A DNA stretch of 64,000 nt from assembly GCF_041146395.1 (NCBI RefSeq), contig NC_090989.1:242658843-242722842 (forward strand), read 5' to 3'. The position numbers and the translations under genes are program-made. Each line of letters opens with the position of its first letter. Within the stretch, counting starts at the first letter, position 1. Below are positions 12,085-24,140 of this stretch, in pieces. The notes beneath the pieces were generated by a model that was given only the letters and a program-made list of their open reading frames with translations, was not told the origin of the DNA and made no database searches. This DNA comes from Eulemur rufifrons (lineage: Eukaryota > Chordata > Mammalia > Primates > Lemuridae).

Positions 12085-12480
12085 TGAACTACATAAACCA
12101 AAGCAAGCAGCTTTTGTTGAAAGCAAAAGTGATCGTACACTCTCTAAAGAAAGAGGGAGCAAGCAGGCTCAAAAAGAGCAGCTGCCCCAGAAGGAAAAGG
12201 TTTTTGGTCTTATGAAGTTTTACTAATGGAGGGGAGGAATATTCAAGACTAAAGGGTTGGTTTTTACTAAAAATTTTGGGTAGTAATTCTTACAATTGGA
12301 TTTCCTCCTATTTTCATATTTTATATAGTTGTTTTGGAAATGTCATGGCAATTTCAAGGATGGAGGAACTTTAAAACCACAGTGCAAATGATATTGTCAT
12401 TAGCCAAAGTTTATGTAAAGTAGCTAGATAGTGGACAAGCTGGTGGAAAATAATTCTTGTCTGTGCTTATCAGCCCCGCC
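12085..12480 (-). repeat. Possible antisense LTR fragment, family unknown
   Basis: The order 'aagcagcttttgttgaaagcaaaagtga ... gagggagcaagcaggctc ... gagcagctgccccagaaggaaaagg ... tggaaatgtcatggcaatttc' resembles the antisense 3' part of some mammalian LTRs, and the block is richer in G+C than its surroundings. No TSD or terminal TG/CA was found. A named family cannot be given. Confidence 0.3.
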
Positions 12481-12589
12481 TTAGACTTTAACAACTTTAG
12501 ACTTTAACACCCACTCTATAAGCCCCTGCATCTGGCCTCAGCCCTGTCTCTTAGTCTCCTACTCTACCACCTTCACTTTTAGCCTATGT

Positions 12590-15158
12590 ATATTCTTAAA
12601 AATAAACTGAGTCTCTTGTAGTTAGCTTATAGTAGATTTTTTTAATCCACTTAGCAACTCTAAGCCTTTTGATGAGAGAATTTAATCCAATTATGTTTAA
12701 AGTAATTATTAATATTTAAGGGCTTACTGTCGTCATTTTGTTAATTGTTTTCTGGATGTTTTGTATTTACTTTGTTTCTTTATTTTACTCTTGCTGTCTC
12801 CCTTTGAGATTTGATGGGTTATGATAATTCTGTGCTTTGATCTTTTTTGTCTTTATCTTTTCTGTTTCTACCAGAGGCCAGGCATGATGTATCAGGTAAT
12901 AGAAACTGAGGTGAATAGGCTTTTAGTGTCAAGTTTTATTGTTATTGTTAATCTGTCTCTGACTTTGGACTGTGTTTAACATTTGGTGAGTTATGCTTAA
13001 TATTTATGTATCTGTAGATGTCAGAGGTTTTAAATTCCTCTAATCCCTTTATTTTTGTCTCCACTATTGACTTGAGCTTCCCTAGATATTCCTCGTTGAA
13101 GAATCTGTGTCTTATGGCTCTTTCAGCTGAAATCCAGTGTTATGATTCTGGAGGCTTGTTGTTCTTGTGGTAGGTTGTAGACAAGAGAAAGCATCTTATA
13201 ATGTTAAGATTAAACTTTAGTCTTTTATTGGGCCTGTGCTCCTGGACTGTGACCTTCACAGCATTTCTTAGCTTCCTTCTCTCACCTTATGTGATACAGG
13301 AAGGATAGAGAGGGTGGGATTGTGAGTAAGGCCCTTTCTCCAAGTGAAATAAAGCTATGGCAAAGGCTTGTCTTGTGGACAGTAGCCCTCTGTAATAGAA
13401 GATGCTCTTAGTTTACTTTTCTTCTCTTACTCCTGTTAAAGCCACAGCAGGATCTTTCTCCAGTCTTCACTGTGAAGTCCTGGGAGGGTTCCTGAAGGTA
13501 AAATGCACACTTGTCCACCCCACCCCCACCCCATTGCAGTACCAGCAGTTTCTCACTCTCAGGATAATCTGTACACAGCCTCTAGTGTTTCATCAAAATA
13601 ACCATGTAAGTGCACCTATCAGTTTATGGTGCCAGTGGCTTTCACTCCAGGTAAGCAGATTTTGACTGTGACTCTCTTGATTCACCTGTCTGTCTCTCCA
13701 CATTTTGGGGTGGTGGATTACTTTGCAAACTTGCTTCTCTAATGAATTCAAGAAAACTTGCTGATTTTTAATTTGTTCATTTTTTTTCCTTTGGTGTAAG
13801 GGTGAGAATTGCAACTTCCAAGCTCTTTACATATAGGAGCTGAAACCAGAAATCTTTATTTCTTTTGAGATTTTATACCACTGTTTTCTAACAATTTGAT
13901 TATGACATGATTTAGTGTGATTTTCATTGTATATATCCTCCTTGGAATTTATTGAAATTCTTAGATAAGTGAGTTAGAGTTTTCTTCAGATTTGGAAACC
14001 ATTAAATGTTATTTTTTTCAAATTTTGTATGCCCCTCCTCCCTTTTCTTGGATTCTACAGACCCATATGTTAGACTACTTGATATTGTCTCACATACCAT
14101 TGAAGCCATTTATTTTCAGTCTTTTTACCTTCTCTTCTGCAATGTCTAATCTAATGTTAAACATATCCAGTGAATTTTTTATTTCATATTTTTCCATCCT
14201 AGAAGTTCTATTTCATTCTTAAATAATTTTCATTCCTATTTACTACTTTCTTATATATGTTTAAATTTTTGAGCATATTAAATATAATATTTGTTTTAAG
14301 GTTATTCTGTGATAATTTTATTACATAAATTTTCTTCCTGGATAAGGTTTATATTTTTCCTGCTTCTTGTTTTCTTTATTTTATTGGAATTGGAACATTT
14401 TAAGTACATGTTGTTGAGTGTTAGGTCTGTTGTCTTCCTTAAAAGTGTTGGATTTTGTACAGACATGTAGCTGTTACTTGTGGATCAGTTTGATTACTTC
14501 CAGGCTTTTAAAGCTTTTAAAAAGGGCCTATTTGGAATTTTCTTTACTCTAAGTCTAGGTAATCCCTACTACTATACCAAAACCCTTCTCTGATCTCTCC
14601 TGAATACCCTGGGTGATCAACAAGTGTTCTTCACTCTGGCTTTCCAGAGCTCAAATGACTCTCCGCACTATGTAAGCCATGAGCATTTTTTAGCTTACTG
14701 GTTCCTAGGGGTTATTTTACAAGTCTCAGAGTTTCACCCCATCCATGCATAGCTTAGTATTCAGATAAATACGCAAGGGGAATCATATACAGATTTCTAG
14801 ACTCCGTTTCTTGAGGAATTCCCTTCTATCTACAACTCTGACCCAAAGTTTCTAGCCACCTCAGCGTCCCTCAAATCTGATCCCTGTCTTTTCAACATAT
14901 CCTCACATGTTCTCAGTACATCTCCTGTGCTCTATTTGTCATCCTCGTTAATTACCATGGTTAAGAATTTGCCTCTAGAAGTAAAGCAGGTGTGATCTGA
15001 GGGCTCATCCTGCTTGTTTGCCTTCTTTCAGTGATCACAGTCTTCTGCTGTTTGGCATCCGAATTCTAAAAACTTTCTGTCCTATATTTGTATAGTTTTT
15101 GGGTTGTTTTCGGTAGAAAAGTAAATGCAGCCCTGTTACTTCATAATGTCCAAAGCTG
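12590..15158 (-). mobile_element. L1M, antisense: end of endonuclease, inter-ORF spacer, ORF1, 5'UTR
   Basis: 'aaactgagtctcttgtagttagcttatagtag' (12602) matches antisense L1M endonuclease. 13840-14420 follows antisense ORF1, with 'agacccatatgttagactacttgatattgtctcaca' at 14059 and 'tcttctgcaatgtctaatct' at 14132. 14420-15158 follows the L1M 5'UTR ('tgttacttgtggatcagtttgat' at 14473, 'tagtttttgggttgttttcgg' at 15095, 'ccctgttacttcataatgtcc' at 15131). Retention of the 5' end in so old a copy is notable. No open frame of functional length survives. Confidence 0.85.
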
Positions 15159-15689
15159 ATATTTAATTTTACTTAAATTTAGTAAATCAAACTTAAATAA
15201 AAATAAAGGAATTATTGACTTCCAATTAAATATTTCTTTACCATATGAGGTTGTATCTTAAAAGCTTTTTCCTCCCTAAGGTAAGAAATGAAATGATAAA
15301 GAAAATTGAGTGCTTGTAATCTCATTTTTCTTAACATGGTATTTCAAATTTAAACATTATCTCTTCACCTTGTGATATGAAAAATGAGGACATTAGATCC
15401 TTTGCTTCATGTCCTTAGTTTACTTATTCCATTCTATATGTTTATAACATTAACATTTAATTACATAGCCACAACTTCATAAATTATCTCCTATCAGTTC
15501 TATATTTAAATGGAATCACACCTCATCTACTATAATTTTATCATAGCTTTTTTCATTCCACTGTTTGTTATTTTGATTTTTGATTTACCTCTTAATTAGC
15601 TCAACTTCAGCACCTCTGGGTTATTGTTTTGTTTTGTTTTTTTGTTGTTTTTTAAGAAGGACTCATGCTATATCACTCATTTATGAATT
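15159..15689. other. Mostly unassigned, possible short L1M piece
   Basis: 'tttaaatggaatcacacctcatctac' at 15507 resembles the antisense L1M late ORF2/3'UTR block but is too short for a firm call. The rest is AT-rich with no recognised repeat, apart from a (TTTTG)-like stretch near 15625. Confidence 0.4.
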
Positions 15690-16560
15690 TTTTCACTATT
15701 GAGTATCTCCAACTTTATCCTGTACCAGAATGAGGTTTTGTCTGGATATGATGTTGGATCACAATTGGTTTTCTTTAATATTTGGTAATTATTTCTTTGT
15801 CATCTGCTATTGATGGTTTCTGTGGCAAATCTGATGCCAGTATAATTTATCCTTTGTTTGATTAATTTATCTTTAATAGCAGCTTAGCTGAAGTATCTTG
15901 ATGTTGTATGCCTAATTTTATATTTTCCTCGAATCTTGTACCTTCTTGATTTTCAGATTTAGTTCTGTCCTCACTTTAGGTAAGCTTACCGTAAATATTT
16001 AAATATATCTTCCATTTCATCTGATGACTTTTCTTCAAACACACCTACTTTCCATAAGTTTATTTATATTTCATATTCATCGGGTTTTTATTCTGAGTGC
16101 CTTAATTGATTTACCTTTTACATTTACATTGGTTACAGTTATCTCAATCTTTTTCTCTGTGAAATGATACCAGTTTCAGAAGTAGCTATTTTTTTGGCTA
16201 TGTTTATTTGTCAATTTAGGATTATTCTTTGTTGGTGAATTTCTATGTTTTTGTAAGTCTGTAATCTTAGTTAAATTACTTTTAATCTTATATTTAAAAT
16301 CTCAGTTTACTGAATTATACATTTTGAAGTGATTGGGAGTAATTCTTGATTCATGAATTTTTTTTCAGAACTGGGCACTTTGCCTATCCTTTGCATGCTC
16401 TTTCTGTTTGTTCTTATTTGATACCTATGGAGCAGAATTGTTATACCATTTTTTTATATTATTTATGTTTGGGCGATAGCTTTTATATTCTCTTTTCTCT
16501 AAAGCAGTATTGGTGATTTTTTACCTCTCTTCTCACGGGGTTTGAAACCATTTCCTTGAA
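15690..16560 (-). mobile_element. Second L1M ORF1 copy, antisense, very diverged
   Basis: The order of blocks ('gtctggatatgatgttggatcac', 'tttgtcatctgctattgatggtttctg', 'tgatgacttttcttcaaacac', 'tccataagtttatttatatttcatattcat') parallels antisense L1M ORF1 and repeats the layout of the neighbouring copy at 13.8-14.4 kb. It is much more decayed, and alignment to a consensus is needed to fix the edges. Confidence 0.55.
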
Positions 16561-19500
16561 TGAGCACTGTGTTGTGAATGATTATTTCTGTAGCTTAATG
16601 GGAGTGGATTATGAAAAGATGTTAAAGAAAAAGATAAGCATTTATTTTTAGAATATCTTAAACTCTGTTCTTCCTTCTAAGGTTTTTTGTTTGTTTTGCT
16701 TTCTAATGTTCTGTACTAGGGTTTAGAACATTTAGTCCAAGAGAAAAATTCCATTATTGTGAGGGGACACTTCCAAGGCCTGGGTCACTCGCACAGTATT
16801 GTATGTAAGTCTAAGTCTTTAATTTCATCAGGGAGAAACAGTCTCATGGTTTACTTCTCCCTCTCTTTTACCTCCCTCTCTCCCTAGTAACTATTCCTTT
16901 ATACCATCATATTACATATACAAAAAAGACTGTGGCTTGGTGAAAATGACGCTGGATTGTGAAACGAGAGTTCTAATTTGAAGATCTGTTTTTGACTCTA
17001 GCTACATAACCTGTGGCAAATTCCATTCTCATGTGAAAAATGTTTGCACAGGAAGAAGTCTAGAATAAAGTGACTTGAACAATATGATTTCCACGGTTTA
17101 TTTCAGTTATGGTATTCCATAACTATGAATTTCTGAACTTCCTGAGTCAATGGCTAAACATAAAGGTGTTGAATCCATAAAAACTTATGTGGGTAGGAAA
17201 CAAGTTTTAAAAAAGTCTAACCTTCATATATATTATCTATGATAGCAAATGCCTGGATATTTAAATGTATCGGAGTAGGTTCACATACAATACTATGGTC
17301 TTAAGTGTTGGAGTTTTTATTCATAGAGATACATAAACACACTAAGGAGTTTTCTGGTATTTTTGTCTCTGTAATAGTTTTACCTGAAATTTAGGCAAAT
17401 AAACACTGGCAAATACTATTGTCTAAGCAAACCACTTGAGTTTCCATGCTTAGACAAAGTGATGCCTACAAAAAAGCAAATAAACAATTTTGGTAGGATA
17501 AAAGTGCAAGCCAAACTACATCATATTCAGATAATGTTTCCCTTTGTCAGCACCTAGACCTCTTTCTTGACATTTTACTCCAGATTTAAATACAGATTAT
17601 TCTTTTAACTAGCCTGCTCCTTTAGAGTGATGGACACTATGTTGTGAATTAATCCTTTGTGAAGTTTCTTGTCAGATAACTTGGAAAAACTCCATATTAC
17701 TTCACTTTTAGGAATAATAAAAAGAGGGATTTGGGGGGTTGATTTTTGTCATGTGGTAGTGGCATCACACGCTATTCCCAGTCTGATCATGCCTGAGTGA
17801 CTTCAGTGGAAGATTTATTCTGGGGAATATTTTCCTTACTTAAAACACTCTGTTCTTAAAGTAAAAGAGTAAGATATGGTTCTATTTGTAAACAACTGAA
17901 GCATAATATCTGCAATACATCATGTAAAGGTATAATCACTGTCAAGGTGCCAAGGTACCATCACAGAAAGTGACTGCTGTAATTGACAGAGATGGTGATC
18001 AGGCTCCAGAACCACTTGCTGATTGCATATTCATGATTCCACTTTGTAATATGCTACAGTTCCTCTGTGAGTTACTCTAAATGGATGTTTAAACATCACT
18101 AGACTGACACTATGTATTTTGAAATTTGCAAGTCTAATCTTTAACACCTCTCTTTCTGCTTTGTCTTGGAATGTCTAACTTATGAAACGGGAGCTTAACT
18201 ATGGGCCTGGAGAAGAGTTTTGCATGTGTATGCCATTGTCACAGCGTAGTCAGATAAATGCAGCTCTTTTTTGAACTCAGTCCTCCAATTGTGTTACAAC
18301 TTTAAAGTAAACATTAGCATTCAATTAAAACTAACTTCTAAATGCAATGGTTCTCTTGTCAGCCCCTTTACATGGCCAATTCTTCGGTCTCTCACTGAGA
18401 GGTACTTATATAGGTGTGAAAAATAATTACCTTAAATATCATTCCCCCCGTAGAGTCATCTCTGGTGTTTTCAACCTATGCGTCATGTAGGTTGACAAAT
18501 TGATTTTGGAATGTATTAAGAAAATCTCTAAATTATTCTCAAAGAATATAGAAAGTTGATTTCTAAAATGTAGATATTTCAGTTCTACCATGGGAAAAAA
18601 ATGCAAATAGCAGAGGGAACAAAATATAATGTGTCCTAATCCTGAACTTTAAGGTTTAATTTCTTTTCCTCAGTATGGTAGGAAAAACTGACTGGATTTA
18701 TGAAAAAATTCATAAATATTACCAAGACATTTTTACTAGGCTGAAGTGGAGGCTAAGAGGAGATGTGGAAAGCCAAGAAAGCATTTTATGACACTCAAAG
18801 GAAAGGAGAAGTAAGTTTTTTTTTTAAAAAATTAAAGTGTTTTCAAAATTTTATTCATGTTACCAATTTAATGTAACACAAGGCATTTCAGACTGGTTAA
18901 TAGGTTTTAAAAGGAATAGGAATTAGAACAGACACATACTTTCATTAATTTCAAAATTTTATGCAGTATTTCTGATGTGTTTTAATTCTCTAGGAACATA
19001 CACATAAATAGTACATTCATTTTTAAAATATATATATTTCATTAAAGTATGGTATACACATATATAATTATATAAGCATAAAAGTATATACACAAAAGAA
19101 TATAAATAAAGAATACATGTCTCAGTACACACAACCATGACACTTTGGATTTCAAAATTATTCTATAAAAAATTACCTAACTTCCAAGAAACTAAGAATA
19201 CAGGATTATTCTAATTAGGCTGTTTTTACAAACTCCTTTCCCATAACATTAGAGTCAAGGAGTCAGGTTGAAATTATCTTCACGGTAATTTTAGAGTAAA
19301 ACGAATGATACCTCTCTAGGTCATTTGCCTGTAAGAGACCTGGAGTTTTTTCAAGCCAATAGACTTTTCTGTCTGGCAGTTTGGCAAAGCCATATTGGTA
19401 GAAGCAATTACGAGTGAGTCATGTTAATCTTAATGAAACTTGAGAGATAATCCTGAAACCCAAATTATAATTTAATTTCTACAATTACAATTAATCTTCC

Positions 19501-19768
19501 CAATTAGGTAGACACAGCACATCTTAATGATCATATATTTGCTCCATAGCTTTATGCAGATGCTGCTTTCCAATCTTTATATGTACCTGAAGACTGCCAT
19601 AATTATTTCAAAAGCACTGAACTCCACTCTGTATTGAAAAGACTACTTCCAAAAAATTACTTGAATCAGTAAGAATAGATTAATTTTTCCTACTTTTTAA
19701 GAACAAGCTAATATCATTGGAAGGAGACTTCTCTTTCATTTATTTTCTAGGACCTATTGCTAGTTTTC
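16561..19768. other. Repeat-poor island of about 3.2 kb
   Basis: No interspersed element was recognised on either strand across this stretch, in contrast to the dense repeats on both sides. It contains a pyrimidine-rich segment near 16850-16890 and an AT-rich dinucleotide patch at 19020-19110. No splice-flanked open frame stands out. It could contain conserved noncoding sequence, which needs cross-species alignment. Confidence 0.5.
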
Positions 19769-20080
19769 ATTCATTTATCCATGCAAGAAAACTTCTACTG
19801 CATGCCCTCTATATGTCTAGCTTTGCATTAGGTGCTGAAAATTTTTTTTTAAATGATAGCAGAGTGCTTCACCTTATAGAGCTTACAGTCGCTATAAAGA
19901 TATTATGAAGGTCTCCATTCATCTACTTACTCAACAAATAATTATTGAGTTCCTGTTACATGCCAGGCAAACAATAGGCATTTTGAATTAAGCATTTAAT
20001 AACATAGACAAAATTCTTACCCTTTAAGAGCTTATATCCCAATAAAGGAGATTGATGATAAGCAAAGTGTACAGATAAGC
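19769..20080 (-). mobile_element. Two consecutive L2 3' ends, antisense
   Basis: Each half starts with the antisense L2 tail pattern. The first is at 19769 ('cattcatttatccatgcaag...ctactgcatgccctctatatgtctag'). The second is at 19918 ('ttcatctacttactcaacaaataattattgagttcctgttacatgccaggc'). Both are followed by the 'gagcttaca'-type block. Two tail starts in the same orientation imply two L2 insertions or a duplication. Confidence 0.65.
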
Positions 20081-20084
20081 ATGT

Positions 20085-20513
20085 AGCATGATAAGTTGAT
20101 TACATTTTTGGCTTTAATAATTTTCTGACTATATCCAAGCCCCTCTGCAATGTGGTTTTGCATAGCCCTTGAATCTGGGATAATTTTTGAATTTGTTTTG
20201 GAAAATAGAATGAGATGGAAGTGACAGTGTAGTAGTTCCAAACACAGGCCTCAGAAAGCCCTGAACATTTTTATTCTCTTCCTGGATGCTAGCTCTCCCA
20301 TGAGATCAAGCTGAAGCCATCCTGGACCAGACTTCCCCTATCCAATTCCACAGTGGACCCCAGATTATGTGAACCTAGCTAAATCATTGAGTTCAATGCT
20401 AATCAGCAGAGCCATCCAGGTTACCTATAAACTCATAAGTAAAAATAAGTGTTCATTATTGTATGTCATTGAAGCTTTATGATTATTGTGCAGAATTATT
20501 AGGGCACTAGATA
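20085..20513 (+). mobile_element. Ancient mammalian LTR-like repeat (ERVL/MLT type), sense
   Basis: 'aagtgacagtgtagtagttccaaacacaggcctcag' is followed by 'gctgaagccatcctggaccaga', then 'aataagtgttcattattgtatgtcattgaagc'. This matches the layout of an old LTR-like family with a 'gagaaataataaatggttgttgttttaagccactaag' end. A second copy of the same family lies at 44895-45300. The family name is not assigned. Confidence 0.5.
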
Positions 20514-20570
20514 AATGATATGGACAGTACATAAGATAATGAAGATTACTAAGGAGAAAAAGTAAATCAA

Positions 20571-21914
20571 AACAGAATAGTTAAAATAAGATTGAAGGAG
20601 AATAACTTTGGAGGACCGACACTACCCAACTTCAAAACTTACTATAAAGCTTCAGTAATCAAATAAATGAATGGAGGCAGAATAAGAAGTCCACAAATAA
20701 ACCTACATAAATACAGTCAACTGATCTTTCAAAAAGGCAATACATTGGAGAAAAGATAACCTTTTCAACAAATGGTGCTAGAACAACTGGACATCTCATG
20801 CAAAAAAGAATTAATCTAGACCTTACCTTTCACAAAAATTAACTCAAAATGGATAATAGACCTAAATGTAAAACAAAAAAATATAAAACACCTAAAAGAT
20901 AATGTAGGAGAAAATCTAGATGACTTTGGGTTTGTTGAGGACATTTTAGATATGACACCCAAGGAACAATCCATGAAAGAAAAAAATCAGTAAGTTGGAT
21001 TTCATTAAAATTAAAAAGGTTAGCTCTGTGAAAGACACTGTCAAAAGAATGATAAAACAAGGCACATTTACTGGGAGAAAGGATTTGCAAATGACATATC
21101 TGATAAAGGACTGTTATTTAATGTATTCAAAGAACTCTAAAACGCGACAATAGGAAAATTAAAAATAAGCCAATAACTTTAACAGACACCTCACTAAAGA
21201 AGATATACAGATGGCAAATAAACATATGAAAAGATGATTCACATTATATGTTATCAGGGAAATTCAAAGTTGAAAACTTAAATCCACAAAAAACCTGCAC
21301 ATGGATGTTATGGCAGCTTTATTCATAACTACCAAAATGTGGAAGCAACCAAGATGTCCTTCAGTAGACAGAAAGATCAATACACTGTGGTACATCAAGC
21401 AATAGAATTTTATTCAGCATGGAAAAAAAAAAAAAAAGAGAGCGCTAACAAGCCATGAAAAGCATGAAGTAAAAATCAAACATATTACTAAATGAAAGAA
21501 GCCAATCTGAAAAGGCTACACATTATATGATTTCAACTATATGACATTCCAGAAAAGGCAAAACTGTGGCGACATTGAAAAGATCAGTGACTTGGGGAAG
21601 GGAGGGATGAATAGGGAGAGCACACAGGATTTTTAGGGCAATGAAAATGCTATACATGACACTATAATGGTGGATACATGTCCTTATACATTTGTCTAAA
21701 CCCACAGAATTTACACCAGAAGTGAACCCTAATAAACCCCTAGTGAACTTTGAGTGACAATGTCAACTGTAACAAATGTACCACTCTGGTGGGACATGTT
21801 GATAATGGGGGAGGCTATGCATGTGTAGGGGCAGGAGTTATATATGATATCGCTGTACCTTTCTCTCAATTTTGTTGTGAACATAAAACTCCTCTTAAAG
21901 TGTAACATCTTAAA
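20571..21914 (+). mobile_element. L1 (L1MA/L1MB-like) 3' end with perfect 15 bp TSD
   Basis: Sense late ORF2 ('caacaaatggtgctagaacaactgg' at 20767, 'aactcaaaatggataatagacctaaatgtaaaac' at 20841) and then a 3'UTR ('gtaacaaatgtaccactctggtgggacatgttgataatgggggaggctatgcatgtg' from 21770). It is flanked by the perfect direct repeat gaaaaagtaaatcaa at 20556-20570 and 21915-21929. It is a 5'-truncated insertion of about 1.34 kb, with the ORF2 frame broken throughout. Confidence 0.96.
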
Positions 21915-21944
21915 GAAAAAGTAAATCAAGCACAGGGTATGCAA

Positions 21945-22860
21945 AGATCAGAGTGGGGTGAGGGAATGTGGAATTTTTAAAGAGGATGGCCTGGAATGCT
22001 TTAGGGAGACGTTCACTTTTTTTTTTTTTTTTTTGTTGAGACAGAGTCTCACTTTGTTGCCCAGGCTAGAGTGAGTGCCGTGGCGTCAGCTTAGCTCACA
22101 GCAACCTCAGACTCCTCGGCTTAAGCGATCCTACTGCCTCAGCCTCCCGAGTAGCTGGGACTACAGGCATGCGCCACTATGCCCGGCTAATTTTTTTTCT
22201 ATATAGATTTTTAGTTGTCCATATAATGTCTTTCTATTTTTAGTAGAGACGGGGTCTCGCTCAGGCTGGTCTCGAACTCCTGACCTTGAGCAATCCACCC
22301 GCCTCGGCCTCCCAGAGTGCTAGGATTACAGGCGTGAGCCACCGCGCCCGGCCCACTTTTAAGTAAAAATCCGAAGCAAGTGAGGGAGTAAGTCAAGTGG
22401 GTGTCTGGTGGGGAGCCATTTCAAGCATAGGAACAGAGAGCATAAAGGCCCTGAAGAAATATAATGACTGGAATATTTGAAGAACAGGTGGGAGTTGAAT
22501 GATGTAACATTAGAATGTACTAAAAAGAGAGTCAAAAGAGATGAGATCAAAATCAAACAGAACAGGAAAAGAAGGCCAGATCATGTAGGACGTGGTAGAT
22601 AATCATAAGGTATTTTGGTTTTACTTTGAGGTGATATGGGAACTTTTGGGGGGTTAACTGCCTGATGGAATCCAATTTTTACCGGTATCACTCTGCACCT
22701 GTTTCAAGATTAGACTATGGAGAAGCAAGGAGGTAGAAAGACCACTTAGGAGGCAATTACAATAATCTAAGGAGAGGGTAGTGGCTTGAATCAAGGAGTT
22801 GGCTTTAGCTCTAGTAAAAATTTTCAATTTATTTAGAAGATTAGGCTAATATGATTTTCT
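21945..22860 (-). mobile_element. L2, antisense, split by an Alu
   Basis: Antisense L2 blocks appear in order on both sides of the Alu: 'gaggatggcctggaatgctttagg' before it, then 'gagcataaaggccctgaag' (22438), 'aaggccagatcatgtaggacgtggtaga' (22571), 'tcactctgcacctg' (22688) and 'cttaggaggcaattacaataatctaaggagag' (22743). L2 is an ancient LINE that has been inactive since early mammalian evolution. Confidence 0.75.
22021..22353 (-). mobile_element. Alu (lemur type), antisense, full length
   Basis: The antisense body has the lemur linker 'ctatatagatttttagttgtcc' and ends 'gccaccgcgcccggcc'. The short TSD cactttt lies at 22014-22020 and 22354-22360. The closeness to consensus, including many CpGs in 'gagacggggtctcgctcaggctggtctcgaactcc', suggests a comparatively young copy. 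It is inserted into an antisense L2. Confidence 0.97.
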
Positions 22861-23082
22861 CCACAGAGATGAGACTTTGCCTAATTTTTTTTAAGTGACT
22901 AGATGTTCTTCATGCAAACATGTATTTGAAACATGTACCCATGGAAAGGATTTTCGAAGTCGGCTAAGAATACAACATAGAATATTCAAAGGATTATAAA
23001 TTGTTACGTGTGCTTAATGTATGGGTTTCTGAGAGTGGGTAGAGAATGGAGGAAGTAAGAGGACTTAATTTTGGAATATATG

Positions 23083-23326
23083 AATATCCCTAATCTAAAA
23101 ATCTGAAATCTTAATTGCTCAAAAATCTGAAACTCTTTGAATACCAACATTATGGTCAAAATAAATGCTTATTGGAGTATTCTGTATTCGAGTTTTTGAA
23201 TTAGTGAACCAGTTTTGAATGCTGAACCAGTAATATTAATACAAATATTGCAAAATCTGAAAGAATCCAAAATACAAAACACTTCTGGTCAAAAGCGTTT
23301 TGGATAAGAGATGCTTAACCTGTATG
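23083..23326. mobile_element. Nonautonomous DNA transposon (Tigger/TcMar-type MITE)
   Basis: The terminal regions are inverted: 'atatccctaatctaaaaatctgaaat' on the left and 'ttttggataagagatgcttaacctgtat' on the right. The interior has the repeated 'atctgaaa' words, including 'aaaacacttctggtcaaaagcg', known from Tigger-derived mammalian MITEs. It lies between L2-derived segments. The exact family name is not certain. Confidence 0.65.
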
Positions 23327-23600
23327 ATACTGAGGTTAGATGATGAAGGACTTTGTAAACCATGCCAGTGAACTTGTAAATTTTATTGTATCTAATGGAG
23401 AGACAGAGGAAAATTTGGAATATGGAAGTAGCCAGGTATGATTTGCATTTTTGGCAGTGTGGAGAGTGGAGAGAGGAGTAAGTGAAACTTAAGATGTGAA
23501 AAGCATTGAGAGGCTATTTCAGGAGTCTTAATACGGCATAAAGGAGGATGCAGACATTAGCAATGGGAAGGAATATATACACATATAAAATTTAAGATTA
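23327..23600 (-). mobile_element. L2 fragment, antisense
   Basis: 'gatgaaggactttgtaaaccatgcc' resembles the antisense L2 block 'gggccttgtaggccatggtaaggactttgg'. 'ctatttcaggagtc' resembles the later 'ggaggctattgcagtaatcc' block. It repeats the part of L2 already present at 22.57-22.76 kb, so it is a separate copy. Confidence 0.5.
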
Positions 23601-23624
23601 TCTCTGTTTTTAATTTCTTACTGA

Positions 23625-23920
23625 TTGCCCGTTTGCTCACTCAGTTCCAGACATATGGGTCTCTCTACTGTTGAGAGATATGGGAAGTTTGCTCCTAATT
23701 TAGTCTTTATACAGGCTGTGACCCCCGATGTTCATGTGGCTAATACTCTTACCTCCTTTAAAGCTTTGCTCAAATGTTATCTTCTCAATAAGTCCTACCT
23801 TAAGTTTGCATTTAAAATTGCATTCTACCATTTTCCACTATGGTATATTGTATTATTTTTTTCAAAACATTCACCTTTCACAACTATTAAAAACTACACA
23901 CATTTATCCATTAGCCTGTG
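23625..23920 (+). mobile_element. L2 fragment, sense
   Basis: 'acctcctttaaagctttgctcaaatgttatcttctcaataagtcctacctt' (23752) is the sense L2 block 'tccttcaggtctttgctcaaatgtcaccttctcagtgaggcc'. It is followed by 'taaaattgcattctaccattttccactatggtatattgta'. Orientation is opposite to the adjacent L2 copies. Confidence 0.8.
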
Positions 23921-24140
23921 ACTTCAAGTGCTTCACTGTAAGAGGAACAATCATTCCTGCCCCAGTGACCCTGGATTTGGCCATGTGTCTTATTTGGGCC
24001 AATGGAGTATAAAAATACATAAAGCATGTTGCATCCTAGGAGAATTTTTTTTATATCCTCAGAAATATTCGGCTCTTGTTCTTTTTCACTCTGCCGTTAG
24101 TATAGTATTTAAGCCTGGATCCTGAAATAAACAAAACACA
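23921..24140 (+). mobile_element. Ancient MLT1-like LTR fragment, sense
   Basis: 'cagtgaccctggatttggccatgtgtcttatttgggccaatgga' (23963) matches the sense MLT1J-type block 'gaccctggacttggccatgtgacttgctttggccaatgga'. An 'aataaac' stretch near the end matches the LTR polyadenylation area. The middle is poorly preserved. Confidence 0.5.
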
